64,000 bases of DNA from Cyanoderma ruficeps (taxonomy: Eukaryota > Chordata > Aves > Passeriformes > Timaliidae). How positions within the stretch are numbered: the first letter of the stretch is position 1; every line of letters starts with the position of its first letter. The translations under genes and the position numbers were made by a program. Of the stretch, positions 40,625 through 56,100 are shown in pieces. The notes under the pieces are model-generated. The model ran no database searches, was not told the origin of the DNA, and saw only the letters and a list, made by a program, of their open reading frames with translations. The stretch spans positions 943,775-1,007,774 of the forward strand of contig VZDJ01000010.1 of NCBI GenBank assembly GCA_008694505.1, in the 5' to 3' direction.

Positions 40625-40999
40625 TACCTACTTTATTCCCTAGCTCGGTCCAGTCTCTGTTTCAGGTCAGCCTTCCAGGCAACAAAAGTGACCCAAGCAG
40701 AGTGCAGCAATAAACAGTATGTGGCCTCATTAAAAATCATGGACTTGAAATAGCCAATGTAACCACGACATATGGTGCTCTATGCTCGGTGCTGTCTGCT
40801 GTAACAACACTGCCTACACGATCGAAGTTTACCCCAGATATGTCAGTTTTTGCCACTTATTAACAATGCAAGCTTTTTCTTAGCAAGCTGTTAAAACAAT
40901 GACAGGACACCAGTAAGAAACATGACTCCTCTCACAGAACACTTCATTGCCATAGACCTGAGCAAAAAACCAACAGATATACAGTATTCATCTTCTCAA

Positions 41000-43900
41000 A
41001 CTCCAAATCTAGGAGATGACATATGTGAGTACTTTCATTATGATTAATGCAGCTCTCACAGAAAACAGAAAACCAGTTGGAATGCTTATTTATAGAGGAT
41101 CAAAACCTTAGGGATTTGTAATGTCCTTTTTTGTTGTTGTTGTGTTTGGATTTATTATTCTGGAACATTTAAATTTGTACAAACAAAATGGGAGATTAAA
41201 AGCCTAAAGAGGCAGTTTCTCGCTTTCTGGCTCAGAGGTTATCTTTGATCTAACCCACAGATAGATTGCACGGTGTTTAGGGACACACACCACCTTAAGT
41301 CATGTATGCAGTGGTGAACAAATAATTTTTTTATGGTCTAAAAGCTTGTTTTCTGATATTATGTGCTAAGATTACCATATGCTCTATGCACATTAATTCA
41401 GTCAAGATTTTCACTAGCGGGCCTGAATTGCATCGACATCTTTTTGTCTTGCAAAAAAGACATGAATAAAAGAAACAGCCTTGAACTACACCATCTGTAT
41501 TCTTGTTTGTCAGGTGGATCTCATGAACAACTTCTTGCTACTGGAGAAAACAAAGGTGTGAAAATGACTCTCTAGAATCTTTCCATGGCATTCACCATTT
41601 CTGCCAAGAGCACCATTATCTGTGATATAATATCAAAGGTCCAAGTGAATCAGTGTATGTACTTGAGTCCTTCCTGATGAAGGGATTAACGTAATTCAAG
41701 TTGGTAAAATGCACACATGCATCTCCTTTATCATGCTGGGTTAGTTTTTGGCTTTTTTTTTTTGTTTGGGTCTTTTCTAAAAACCCAGATTTCTTAATCT
41801 TTTTTGATATTTAACATGCAGGTATCAGTTAAGCTGAAATACAGTTGAGTTCCACTGTCTACAAATATTGGTACATATTTCTGTTGCCAAGACGACGTAG
41901 CAGAGGATGAAGATAAATTACAGACAGAATGGGTATTGACTAGCAGATTTTAAAAAAGCAAAGTCTGCAATTGCAATATAATCTACTTTATCATAGAAGG
42001 TTCAGGTGAGAATTGATCAGTCTGGTTCATATTTAGGAATATTTCTGGTTCTTTGTAAGACCACATCTAATACTGCTGTCCATCGTCTTGCTTTACCTAG
42101 ATTTCCTGTTGCAGTGGACCTGGCATCAGTTACTGCTCACATTGCCTCTTGGCTGAACTAAAGGAATGAATATAATTGGATGTAAATCCTCCAGCACTTA
42201 GAAAAAATTAAATGCTATAAAACACTGCAGGCCTCTCCTCAAAAATACAGACTTGCACATTTAGTATAACAAACACAGCAAACCCATTATTCATGTTGAC
42301 TTTGCAGAGAAGTAAAAAATTCAATTCAAGAACAGCTTGGCCTAAGAAACCTAAATGCCTAACTGCCCACATGAAAACTGAGATCTGTAGTTATTGTCCT
42401 CCGATACACTGGAACTTTTTAACTTCAAAACCAGATTCCTATTTATTGACAAAACAGGAAACAAACTGCACATATTTGCCTTTCTGAAGAAAAGGTGTTT
42501 AAGCATGAATACTGGTCATACTCAAAGTACCACCCACAGAATATCTCAGATTTTGTGACCTTAAGGTGATCAAGAAATTCACTCACAGTGGTAGTACGCA
42601 AGCACTGGGTCCTGATTGTTGGGGAAAAAATCTATACATTCAAAATTCACAGCATGTATTTCTCTTAGGACACAGTCTGGGGCAATATTAATGCTCTTAC
42701 AGTTCCCTGATTTAAAAANAAGGAAGGAAAGGCCAAATCACTAAAGAAATAAACTTGCACATCCAATTCTAATAGTGTTCAAATAAATAATGCTTGTAGC
42801 TCAAGATCTAGGATTTGTAATGAAATGCTTTCTTTTCCTATATTGTAGCATTTTTTTTTGTGTAAACAGATGACTTTTGAACAGCAGAAATTACTGTCAT
42901 TGAGTATTCCCGGTGCAGTTGAATTTCAGATCAATTTAAAAGTTTAACATCTTATTTTTTAAATAAAATGCTTTTTTCTTCACTGAAACATGTCACTTAT
43001 ACAGCAGAAAAGAATGCATATGTATAGAAATACTGAAGTCAGTGTTGAGAACTCAAATTTTGAAAATGGAAATATTAAGCTTAATGACATGCATCAAGGC
43101 ATGGAAGTTTGCTCTTCAGAATAAAATTTACTTTGGTTCCAGTCCAAGGTAAGGTAGGAAGTAGGCTGAGGTAGAAAGAGATAAATAGAAATGGAGAGAT
43201 TCTAAAAATGTACAAATTAGTGTGTAATAAACATCAATATCACATGTAGCAGTATGAAATATCACTTAAAAATAACCCTTTGCTTTGTTTGATTCTGGAC
43301 ACAAACATGTATGAAATAATAAGACAGGACCAGACAGCTCTGTGAAGTGGTCAAATGTAGACAGAAGAACTGGATTTTGCTGCTTAACAAAATTCTTCTG
43401 GTTCAATGCTGGTATTTTCGAAAATCAGTTCATTGCTTACCACTGGAATACAGCTATATATTAGCAATGCAAAGTAAAAAAAAAAAAAAAACCAAAACAG
43501 AAAAACTAACCAAAAAAAAAATCCTCTAGTGAATAGGAATTATAAAGGAATTCACAGTAAACTTTACAGTGCAGATTTAAAATATAACTACTCATGCTTG
43601 CTTAAAATCAGTTTATCAATGTAGGATTCTAATGATCTCACGGAAGGTAATGTAAAACACACGATGTGTTGTTGATTTGAACAGACTGTGCTTTTTAATT
43701 TATAATGACCTAAAATGCGACTAATGAACATTACTTCCATGCCAATGGGGCCTTGAAATCTCAACTCTTATACACAAGTTCAGAGGTACATCATTTGGGA
43801 TTGGCACACACAGTAAAATAAAGTGAAAATATAGAATACACTTTCTTTAAGTTACACTAACAACTATTCGCAATTCTTCCCCAAGATATTTAATATATAA

Positions 43901-46874
43901 AAACAAGCTTAACTTTCAAATGTAGCCATAATGTATTTCTGATAAATGCTAACAGCTTACATAAGAGTTTTTTTGGGAAATTAATTTCTCTGATCTGCAG
44001 AGGAAACACATCTTAGGAACTGCTTGTGTAAATCAGGTAGTATCCTTGAATTTCTAAGCCTTCTTATTTCAGGAATGCACAGAATTACTCAGGCAGCTTT
44101 TTCTCCACCTCCCCATACCTACTGCATATCACTTCTGGGCTCAGAATAAAGAAAGCAGGTAAGAAAATAGTTCTTTTATGGCACAGCAAAACTTGCTCAG
44201 TAACACAGATATTGGAAGGAAAAAAAATCATGGTTTTATTTTTTTTATATATTTTCTTCAATTTATTAATAATCTTTTATATTTGTTTATTTATGGCTTT
44301 GAGCAAAGACAAAAAAAAATCTAACTCATCCCTGATCATACAATTATTGTAAGAACCAGATCTATAGTCTTCCCAGCAGCAGTAAGATCCAACCTTTTTC
44401 ATTAATACATTTCATCTTGTACAGATGTGAGATTTCATACTTATGGGCCTACTTATGTACAGAGAAAATAGGTCACTTCTGAAACTAGCAATGGACCTTT
44501 ATATTACAGGAATGTGAATCATTTGTTTCTTAATCTAAGTATATATACATTCATACATACATATATATATACGTATATAATTTTATACCCTGTACCATTT
44601 TTTTAATTAACATACAAATCCTAGATATTGTCCACTCTATTACAAAGTCATTAAAAATTATTTATGGTTTCACTGAAAGACCATGTGAATTAATATTTCT
44701 TCATAGTGCTTAAAATAAAATAAAAATATATATAAAAATATTTTGCTACTAACCCCATTTCTCCTATTAAATGTAAACCTTAAACAGTTTTCAAGATCAG
44801 TATATGATCTTAATTAACTGACAGAATTTGTTAGCATTAAAATAATATAAGGGGTATTGTACTCATAAATAAATGGTCTTGCAGCGTATCCATAATGTTT
44901 GAGACACTTTTTTAAACAATCATTTCCCCATTTCCACTCCAGGTCACTTAAATTAATGGCAGCAGCATGTTAGTGGGTTAATTACATTGATCTTTAGTAG
45001 TGAATGTGAGTCAGCAAAAAAAAAAAAATAAAAGAAGATTTTGAAAAATTTTATTTGATGTACCACTTTAGTAAAAGATATAACAGGCAGCATGGGTTCA
45101 AGCTCTGTTAGCTTTAGAGTATTTACTTGGCTCTCAAGTACATCTGGATTCACTGCATTACGTAGTTTGTGATGTTATTTAATTTTTCCATGCATCATTA
45201 AACTCAGCATTGATGGGAAGAGAAGAACTCCTTTGCATCCACTTCCTTAACAGAGTCAGCTGGGTTTTAAGGAATAGAATATATGCTTGTATCATATCCA
45301 TAATGCTGATTCTTCAGTGAGTTAAATTATGACACATTTAGTTTCAATCTCTATTTAATGTGACAAATCAGGCACAAACGATTACGAATTTTTTTTTCTT
45401 TTTTTTGTGGATAAGATAATGTGAAGGTTTGAGCAAACAAAACAAAATGTTCACAAAACAGTATGCTTTAACCCTGCTTTCTGTCACCATTTCCTTTCTG
45501 TTTTGAAGACATAAAAAATAATAAACCTCATACCTATGGGCTATGTTTGACACTACATGCCTTAGGATATACTAACCATTTAATTACAATATACACAGAG
45601 CAAATCGTGCATTTCCAGACAGACTTGATGCTATATTATATTTATTTTTGTAAATTAACACCACAGTCAACTACAAAACTACAGTGAAGACACAGAAAGC
45701 ACCTGAAAGTCTAAATCAAGCTGTGGTTTACAAATAATCCTTTAAATGAAAAACCTCACTTCTAGACTTAAACCAGAGATTCAAAGTCAGCATTATAGGA
45801 ATTTTAAGGTAGACACAATGAATGGTTATTATTTTCTAAGATACCGTAAAGCCTTTTCCTACTGACCAAACCTATTTTTATTGTCTTTTTTTTTTCCAAA
45901 GCATGCATGGAATATTCTCAGATGCTATTGAGGGCAAGAAGAAAAGTGATGGTATTGGTGAAGTACAAGCGGTTTGCAGGATCAAGCGTACAATTTTGCA
46001 TAAAACATTGCATGTAAAAGTAACACTGTAGGTTTTAAGCCATTGCATTACAATTTAACAGTTGTGTTGCACTTAGCTTTAACAAATTTTAAAACTGTAA
46101 ATTTTGAAGTGAAAAGCGGAACCTAAATTCCTAAACAAAGACCTTGCAATGGTACACCACACAGCAGCTATTTTTGCTTGGGTCTAAAAAGTTATTTACA
46201 CTGGCAATATTTAGTCTTTGAAAAGTCTTTAGCAGTGTGAAGATCAAAGTCCACCCAATTCTCTTAGACAACAGAAGGGCTGACATGCCATGAGGTTACA
46301 GACTATCCAGAGGAGTGCCAGTGCCTCTCTTTACACTGCAGGTGTTTGCAATATAATTCTTTTCCAATCTAAATTCCAATGGATGGTGCTAACATATGAA
46401 ATGCAATGTGAAATAACAACTGAATTCTTCACGAGAAATTAACAATGTATACACAATAAATGAAGTAACAAAAGTTTCAGAATATCACTCAGTCAGTGCT
46501 ATGTGTTAGATAAATTGATTTTTCTTTTTTTTTTCTTTTTTAAAATATATTTGTTTGAAGTTTGTCGTTGTGTTGACAATTTCCCCATGAAAACAGCCAA
46601 TCTCATAAACAGAGAAATCTGCTAGGCTGTTTTTAAAGTCAACACATTAAAAATAAGTAATATTTAGCGCTAAATTTTATCTTCTGTAATGGTTGCGAAA
46701 CAGGAAGACATGAACTCAAACAAGTTTAATTGCTTTCATATATATATATATTTAGATANTGTCTAAATTATTTTTCTCATAGTAGACTGCTGGGGCACAT
46801 TAGGAAACAGGCTAAAACAGTTCGGGGGATGGTGCTCGGTTTGTTGCAAGTCTGTTGCTCACAGTCACCAGGGA
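41000..46874 (-). other. HCN1: Probable HCN1 3' UTR and 3' flank (end not resolved)
   Basis: The sequence after the TGA, read on the minus strand, is AT-rich, lacks recognisable CR1 or LTR copies and has no convincing reading frame. Mammalian HCN1 mRNAs have a 3' UTR of several kilobases, so part of this stretch is probably transcribed. Minus-strand AATAAA candidates include 45877-45882, 45641-45646 and 44235-44240, but nothing visible singles one out. The left limit given here is arbitrary. A single N interrupts an AT dinucleotide run at 46759, and another N lies at 42719. Confidence 0.45.
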
Positions 46875-47695
46875 TCATAAGTTTGAGGCGAACCGCGGTT
46901 TGTCTCCCTCGGGCTCTGTGCTTAAGACTGTGGAAGAATCCCTTTGCAGCGGTGCCGCGGGCGGCGCAGCGCCGCGGTTCGGGGGAATGGCTCCCGAGGA
47001 CATCTGCCGGAACAGCGAGACCCGCTGGGGCACGGAGGCCCGGCCGGCCGGCGGCACGCCGGGGCCCGGGGCGGGCTGCGGGAGGGATGCAAGGGACTCC
47101 CCCACGGTGGGGTGAGGCCTGGCGATCAAGGTGGAGATCTCATGGGGCAGGGAGGGCTGCGAGGCGGAGAGCGGCCGCACCTCCCGCGTCAGGTTGGTGT
47201 TGTGGAGGGCCTGGGTGCTCTTGTGCACCTCGTTCTTCTGCGCGGCTCCCGGCGGCTGCTGCGCCGCCTGCGGCTGCTGCTGCTGCTGCTGCTGCATGAG
47301 GGAGAGCTGCGAGGCGGTCGGCGAGGCGTACTGGAAAGTTCGGCCGGCCAGCGGGCTCTGTACCGGCGGGCTGCAGACGGCCGTGGTGTAGGAGCAGGGC
47401 GACAGGATGACAGCCTGCTGTGGCGGCTGCGTGCTGGGCGAGGGCGAGTGCAGGTTGGTGTGCGAGAGGCTGCTGGTGGTGTACACGGGAGGGGACTGCG
47501 TCCTGCCGCGCGACGACGAGGCCGAGGTGCTGGAGTTGAGGGCCGGCATCTGCTGCAGGTTCACCGGGGCGATGGTCTGCACCATCTCCCTGTCGTGCTT
47601 CACGATCTGCTTCAAGATCTCATTCTCCTGGTTGTTGAAAACGCCGGTGTTGAGGTCCTTCTGGAACTTCTGCAGGAGGATCGAGTTCTTCTTCC
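46875..47695 (-). CDS. HCN1: HCN1 terminal coding exon (exon 8): end of C-helix and cytoplasmic tail
   Basis: HCN1 is a hyperpolarisation-activated, cyclic-nucleotide-gated cation channel of neuronal and cardiac plasma membrane that carries the Ih pacemaker current. Read on the minus strand, this exon starts after an acceptor with a pyrimidine tract ending CTGCAG (intron ends at 47696). It completes a split Gly codon with GG, then gives 272 residues and a TGA stop at 46875-46877. Visible landmarks, numbered from the first Lys: [10 protein letters not shown] continuing the CNBD C-helix (the first Lys corresponds to a cAMP-contacting lysine of HCN2); PPVY at 68-71, a PY motif of the type bound by Nedd4-family ligases; seven Gln at 134-140; [13 protein letters not shown] at 173-185, shared across HCN paralogues; and terminal Ser-Asn-Leu, the TRIP8b TPR ligand. 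The tail matches HCN1 rather than HCN2-4 throughout. From memory, the Gln/Pro linker is shorter than in mammals. The exon is strikingly GC-rich against its AT-rich flanks. Open reading upstream of 47695 is intron read-through. Confidence 0.97.
46878..46886 (-). other. HCN1: C-terminal Ser-Asn-Leu motif (TRIP8b TPR ligand)
   Basis: The last three codons before the stop read TCA AAC TTA on the coding strand, giving Ser-Asn-Leu. In mammalian HCN1 this free C-terminal tripeptide docks into the TPR domain of TRIP8b (PEX5L), which controls channel trafficking. Its presence supports the stop at 46875-46877 as the true end of the protein. Confidence 0.9.
47274..47294 (-). repeat. HCN1: (CAG)7 polyglutamine microsatellite in HCN1
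   Basis: Seven uninterrupted CTG triplets on the plus strand are read as seven CAG glutamine codons on the coding strand, directly after Ser-Leu-Met and before a Pro-Gln-Ala-Ala-Gln-Gln stretch. Pure CAG runs are prone to slippage, so length may vary between individuals. Confidence 0.95.
47481..47492 (-). other. HCN1: PPVY (PY) motif in HCN1 tail
   Basis: The codons read CCT CCC GTG TAC, giving Pro-Pro-Val-Tyr, a PPxY sequence of the type recognised by WW domains of Nedd4-family ubiquitin ligases. It sits in the disordered tail between the C-helix and the Gln-rich stretch. Binding is inferred from the motif and from knowledge of mammalian HCN1. Confidence 0.75.
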
Positions 47696-49528
<1,833 letters not shown>

Positions 49529-52500
49529 TCAGCACACACTGAAAACAAAGAAGTTACTGAACCATGTGAAACTTTAAAGTTAGAAATCGACTCGGTGCTA
49601 ACAAGTAGTAATTTAGTACTCAACAGCAGTTTTTCTGTTTCTGCTTACATAAGGTTGCAGGGACAAGTCTGAAGGTATTTGATTCTATTTTTGCTACTCT
49701 GAAAAAATAATTCATGTCCTTTAAGAGCCCTGCCTATAGATTTTCTCTGTATGAACTCTGATTTTATCAAGCCTTTTTAAAATAGTGCTTCAAGTTCTAA
49801 GAAATGATCCATCAGCTGTCAAACACAGCTTGACAACTTTGATGAACCCAAGTGCTGAATTAATCCAAGTGATTCTGTTGATTTTCTTTTAAATATACAG
49901 CTGCACATAGAGGACCAATTCCTTTAATCATTCACCAGATTTACTAAACTAATGCGATATGTGATATCATGCTGTAATCATATTTGAATATAAGAGCTGT
50001 TCTGAGAAAAAAAAAATACTTGAAGCGTGAACATGCCTTCTGTTTCCTTGGTGTTTATATCCTAGGTATTTTGGGACAGAAAACTTAAAACTTTTGACCT
50101 TTTTTCTCATTAGATTAAAAAATGGAATCCATATGATTAGTCTAGTAGCCTTTCTCTGCAAGTTCCCCCAACAGGAATTCATTCTGGAACAGAGGACACT
50201 GAAAGTATGTGCACAGTCCCAAGAAACAGCCCCAAACTTTTGACTTCTAATTCTCCAATCCACAGTATCAGGGTGACTGCGTAGAGACCAAAGTCAGCGT
50301 CAGAGGCTTGCAACAGCAAAATGTGGGGCAAAATATTTATGTATTTAGATTAAAATACAGAAAGTTAGAAAGTAATTTGCAAAAAGTAGTGTTTGAGTTG
50401 ATCCCATTTTCAAACCGGGGACTAAGAACACTCTTAGAAATACCAAGAATCCTTGATTTCAGGCAGGGTGAGAGATAGTTTCCCTACAAAGTTCCAGCAG
50501 TCAAGGGCTGCAAGTTCATACTTCATATTTAAATACAAAGTAGGAAATAAATTCTTATCCTGCTTAAATAATATCCTACTTAAGTAAAAGTAGGAAACTG
50601 TCTCCTACCTTGCTTTTTTGTCCATTACATGCTCAATTTCAATCAAACTACAATTTTCAAGTGTAGAAAATCAAATAATAAATAATTCTGCAGTCTGCAA
50701 TTCCACAAAGGACCAACCTAGTTCTTGATTTGGTTGTTTTATTTTTCTGTATGTCTTTAAGAAATATATCTTTTATTAATTTAGAATATGAAGAACCTTA
50801 ATTTTTTTTGTCTCATACTTCTTGTTGAGGAATTTCAACATGCTACCTAACCCTGAAGGCTTAGGGGATAAGATGCTTAAATTACAGTGGATAAATCAAA
50901 GTAAATTAACATTGGACCAGTACTAGCACAAAATGTACTTAAACCCCAACAGCTTTGGGGAGAATTTATAGAGACTACTGGGAGAGTAGAGTACATAATT
51001 TGTAGAGAATACTGGTAAGAGACTTGACCTAAAGTACCTCACAAAACTCGATGCCCATGAAATAATGACAGTTTACTGTAAAGAACCAGCCAGGTATAAC
51101 AGAAGTCAGTCTTTTCCTTTTCTCGCTCCTAGCTGAGCCTGACCTCTTCTCCTTAGATTGAACCCACTGCATTTTATTTACAAGAGAAGGACATTTTGCC
51201 CGAAGGGAGCAGTGAAATGCAGTCAATACCTGTTCCATTTCCTAAGATATTCTTTAGGTCTCACAAAGAATAGTTTTACAATACATGGTTGAATTTAGAG
51301 GAACCTATCTGGGAAGTCTGTGTGACTAATGATCACCTCTTGATTTTCAGCTCTCTTAAATTAAAATTGCTGCAAACAATTAAAGACACATCAATAGGTG
51401 TCTTCTGCTACTCTCAACAAATTCTTGAGTTTAAAAAGCATCATATGTACCCCCAAAAAAACAAGCGTCTCCTAAATCCCCATCATTCTGAAGAGTGCCA
51501 AAAAAATTAGAGAAAGTAAAATTTTCATCATTAATAATCTTGACCACTGTATTGTAAATTACTTAAACAAGAAAGATGGGAAGGAACCGTAAGAAACAAT
51601 GTTAGGTTTCATCACAGGACAATGGGAGTGTAGAATTCATAGATAGTACTGCAACAAATAGAATTACGTTTTTCCTTCTTCTTTCATCTTCTATTATTTT
51701 TGTCAAGTAAGGTGAAGGGAAAAAAATCAATGAAAACTATGATGTGCCCACTCTGTCAAATCACAGCTTCTGGTTGAAGATTATATGTCTGGAAGGCTTT
51801 TAATATCTGTAATCCTGCTAGTTAGATAATATAATAAACAATGGGTCAGAAAAGATTTGGTAAGTGCCAGTGCCCAGAAACTGGTCAGGGAGTGCTGCTG
51901 TGGAGCCTGTCTGCTCAGTAAGCAAGGACACCTTATGTTCTCAACTCCAGTTGAATGGTCTCATTCAAAAGATGAACTACAGTTTTCTTGCAGGAAAAAT
52001 ACTATGAATAATACCCATGTACTGCATTTCCAGTGGTGTTTCTTGACTGATTAGAATGGTGTTACAGCCACTGGCACATCATCTATATTGCCTTGTTACA
52101 TGTATCAATAGCATCATTTTTAGTCTGTTCTTAAGACTAAAGTGATTGCTAATTGTATGTGTTAATCTAGCAGCTATTTGTTTGGACAGACCCTCAAGCA
52201 TAATAAGAAATTATATATGAAATCTTCCTTACCTGGACCAGAGAGGAAGAACACAATATTGAAATGTGTTTCCATTAAACACTTGTGTTCATTTAAATAA
52301 ACCAAAGTGTTTGTTTTTCATGAAAAGAATAAAGTAATGAAAATAGCCATGACATATTTAAAATGATCCTTAGTGACATCAAGTACACCAGGTGCCCTTA
52401 ACCGTTACGCTCTCCTTGATGTTAAATTGATTTAAATAGGCTACGAAATACAATAATAGCATAGGAGTGTGTAGTGAAACACAAAAGGCATGGACTATTT

Positions 52501-53094
52501 TTAAACAGCTTGGATAAACAGGGTTTTCTGTTAGCATAAAAATAACATGTCGGCAGCATATTACTCACTGATATTACCATGTGCATTTGGCATGGTGCAT
52601 TGCCTTCATGCTGACACTTGCAGTGTGTCAAATACTACTATCTTTCCAAACAGAAGAATGTCTTGAATTCCAATTAAAAATTATGTATTAGGCTACAATG
52701 AACCTGTAATCCAATTCTGAATGCAAATTTTACTTTAATTATTTAATCTCTGTGAACAACTGTTGTCTAGAACATTATGAAACAAACGTCAATCACTGCC
52801 CTAATGAAAAGTGACTATTTGAAAGCATTAAATGATGCTAAAAACATCCATTTGTTCTTACAGTCCATATTTAATGCAAATGTCATGAATTCATTTGTGA
52901 ACATCATAATTTCGTGGTCTGCTAGGATCAGGTCTTTCCCACAGAAAAATACAGTCCTCAAAAGAGCGTGGGCTCAAATACAATGTACTTTTTGCTGTGA
53001 AGACTCTAACTAAAACGTGCAGTGATAAAAGTTTAAAGCTCACCTTGCTCTGAAAGTTACAATAATCAAAACCAATGACCAACATATCAGTTGC

Positions 53095-53197
53095 ATGTAG
53101 GACATGGCTGAGTCATGGAGTTGTTAGTGCTGGGTTAACAGTAAGAGTCAATGATCCAAAGATCTTTTCAATTGAAGTGGTTCTATGATTCTATAGC
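53095..53197 (+). mobile_element. CR1 3'-end fragment, sense on +
   Basis: The order GTAGGACATGGCTGAGTCAT, GTTAGTGCTGGGTTAACAGT, CAATGATCCAAAGATCTTTT and terminal TTCTATGATTCTATA is the classical 3' tail of a CR1 element. Only about the last 100 bp remain, the usual 5'-truncation product. Confidence 0.88.
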
Positions 53198-56100
53198 AGG
53201 TTTTCAGCAAAAGCTGGATCAGGTTCAATTTTTGGAACATCATGAATTTCTGAAGGAGCTTGCCCTTTAGAATTGGTTTAGTATTGGTTTCTCACAAAAC
53301 AGGGCATGCATAGGTTGTATTTTACTATTGCATTATTGTGACAGAACACTGCATAGGAAATTCTACATATCTGAAAGACAGCAATAAGGAAGGCTGACTT
53401 CAGCCTTCAGGAAAACCTGAATAAGGTAAGGTGAGTGGCACAGACCACAGGATGAATTTTAAAGAACTGATTAATAGGCCTTTTGTAAGGATCAAGTTTT
53501 CATCCCAACTGAGACCGGGTTCATTGTTCTTTTGGCCTTTTATTGATATGCCACTGTAGGTGATAATTTTTCCCCTCCTCTCTTGTTAGATGATGCCTAA
53601 ACACTTTTTCCTTTGAGAAAATAAGCGCTGTTCATGGATGTGGAAGAGATTTTTCACCAGCAGCATGTATGACGCTTCTTTAGTCTTTGCTGAATGGGTA
53701 TGTATCTACTGGCCATCCTAACAATAATTTCTGGTTTCTACTTTATACAGAAAAATTTTATATAGGAAAATTCCTTTTTTACTCTGAGAAACAGTACAGT
53801 TTATGTGAGTGTACATTTGTCCATTCATGATCTATTCATTTTACATGTGAATTATATGCCAGATGAAATTATTCAACCTCATATGTCACATTAACATTTG
53901 ACTAGAGATTAAAATCTGCAGAAATTTGAAAATCAATATAAAGTTGTCTTGCAGGCAAAATGTGGTCACCAACAGTAAACTCTGTTGATAAAGGTAAATT
54001 AGAAGTCCAGTAGTTAGCAAGTTCCCTGAAGGACACCAAAACAGTCCTGTCTCCAGGACCATATTTCTTAGCTAAGGATGTTACATTGTAAAAACAGAAA
54101 ATTCATACAATGAATTATTATATGTGCATCTTTGTCTTGCAAGGGCACAAGTTCACTTTACTAGGTGCAGAAATTAAATATGTGTAGTAGTGAATTAATG
54201 AATTCAACAGTATTTTAGCTATATTGTGTCTATATTAAAAGCAATTAAAAACAACTAGCAATTTTTATGCATTTCTGTCCCTTCCAAAGCTGTGCGATTT
54301 CCCATCATCTGTCAGATTAAACATTACAGGATCTAGTAAGATGTCCTTCCAGCTGAGGACATCTGACTACTGCTTCAGTTCCTCAACAGGAAACTTGTTC
54401 TTTTCCTGGGCATATAGGTTTCTGTGCATGTTGTCAGCTGTTCAAGCTGATTACTTCCACCAGCAGAAGAAAGATGGAAAATCAAAGCAATTCAAAAGCT
54501 TGGGTCAGTCAGTCTAACAGACTTAGGAATGTTTTTTGAGAACAGGATCATAGATTAGAATATTGTTAATTATGTTCAGAGCAATGAATTACTAAACTAC
54601 CAAAACTTAAATGTCCAAGTGCTCTTTCCATCCACCCATCTTGTAAGACTGCAGAGTAAGCTTCCCAGAACCACCATGTTTAGGATATTCTTATTTTTTC
54701 TAATAGCTCTTCATAACAGCAACTCCTTGGCATGCTACAAAGATCGATAGTTCTTTACTTCTTTCAAGCAGCTGAAGTTGTTCACTGAAACTAGCTAATG
54801 GTGTGCCATTTATTGGTGTGCCAGTCACAGCAAGGGATATCCACCATGGGGCACTCTGTTCCCAGCTTTATAAAACGTAGTATAAGTATGGTTGGGTTCT
54901 TTTTCCCTTTAGGAAAGGACTATAAACTTCAAGTAAATTAAAAAACCCCAAAAAAATCAGTAGGCTTCTAAGCATCCCATTCTTTCAGAAATGGAATGAT
55001 TTTCCAGTTCCATGTTGACTTAAGCATTTCCAATACAGAAAACAGAGAGAAGCTGTTTCATATGATAACATGTTACTTTAACATATGCATCTGCACTTCT
55101 GTTTTCTTTTACTTTATTAAACTCTGGAAAATATTAAATGCCTTTATCTATATTTTTTCTCATTTTTAATATTTTCTTTTTTGTCTCTCAGTATATTACT
55201 GCTAGTGTACACAATGGTAAACCCAGACATATGCTAGTTTTTTATAGTTACTAAAATAATTACCACCAGGTCTTACAATTACTCAGAATGTAGTTTGATG
55301 CAATTAAATGAATTTCAGTAATCTGTGTTCTAAAAACTTCAGTCCTACGTTTAAGAAATCCTAAAATATAGTCACTGCTCAAGAGGGACATTTCTGGAGC
55401 AAGGGAGAGAACTTCAGGAGAAAGAAAAATGAAGTTAATTCCTGCCTTTTACAGCCAGATTTGTAGTCTAGACTGTCCAAAAGGAAGCTATGCAAAAACT
55501 GCAGTTTTTGCCACCATGTTTACGCTAAATATGGAATTGCAGACAAGTCAGTTTGAGTTAGGATATACTGCCTGCATGACCTCTTCATTTAAAATATGAC
55601 AGCAATAATTGTCTGTTGAGTAGTTATGTAGTTATTGTTTTGAGGAGGGACTGAAAATGGCTGATTGGAATTTGCAGTAACTTCTGTAATATCCCATCTC
55701 CAGTCTTTTATCACTTTTTAAACTATTTACCTGAACCTTTTTAAAATATATCTATTTGTAATTTATGATAGCTGTCACCCTTATTAGTGATCCTATTAAA
55801 AAATCCAACCAAACAAATAACAAAAAACCCTGAAACCTCCCAAACAAAAACTGCATAGGTTAGTTTAGCTGACATTTTTATTGCCTGTTTGTAGTAATTT
55901 GAAATTTCTGTCCCTGAAGACCAACATCTGAGCTCTCTGTATGTTCATAGTTTAATTTATGCTATTATATTTAATTTAATGTAACAATAGCAATAGAGAT
56001 TGGAGAAATTTACTTGGGGAAAAAATTATTCATTTGAAAAGAACTGCCTACATTTAATTGACACAAACTTTGATAGAATTTATAGACAAATATGTATTTT

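Larger units (their letters stand above)
40372..40684 (+). mobile_element. Probable solo LTR of an endogenous retrovirus
   Basis: The segment has the order expected of an avian retroviral LTR: a U3-like stretch, a TATA-type element TTATAAAAG at 40511-40519, a polyadenylation signal AATAAA at 40619-40624 about 100 bp later, a T/C/G-rich U5-like end and a terminal CA at 40683-40684. The chosen start is a TGTGG at about 40374. It could begin further left, near 40325, and no clear target-site duplication is visible. No primer-binding site or internal viral genes follow, so it is a solo LTR or fragment. Family not determined. Confidence 0.6.

Noticed and set aside
44555..44580. TATA-rich run considered as a promoter
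   Set aside because: It is simple TA/CATA microsatellite sequence inside the HCN1 3' flank with no associated start or gene.
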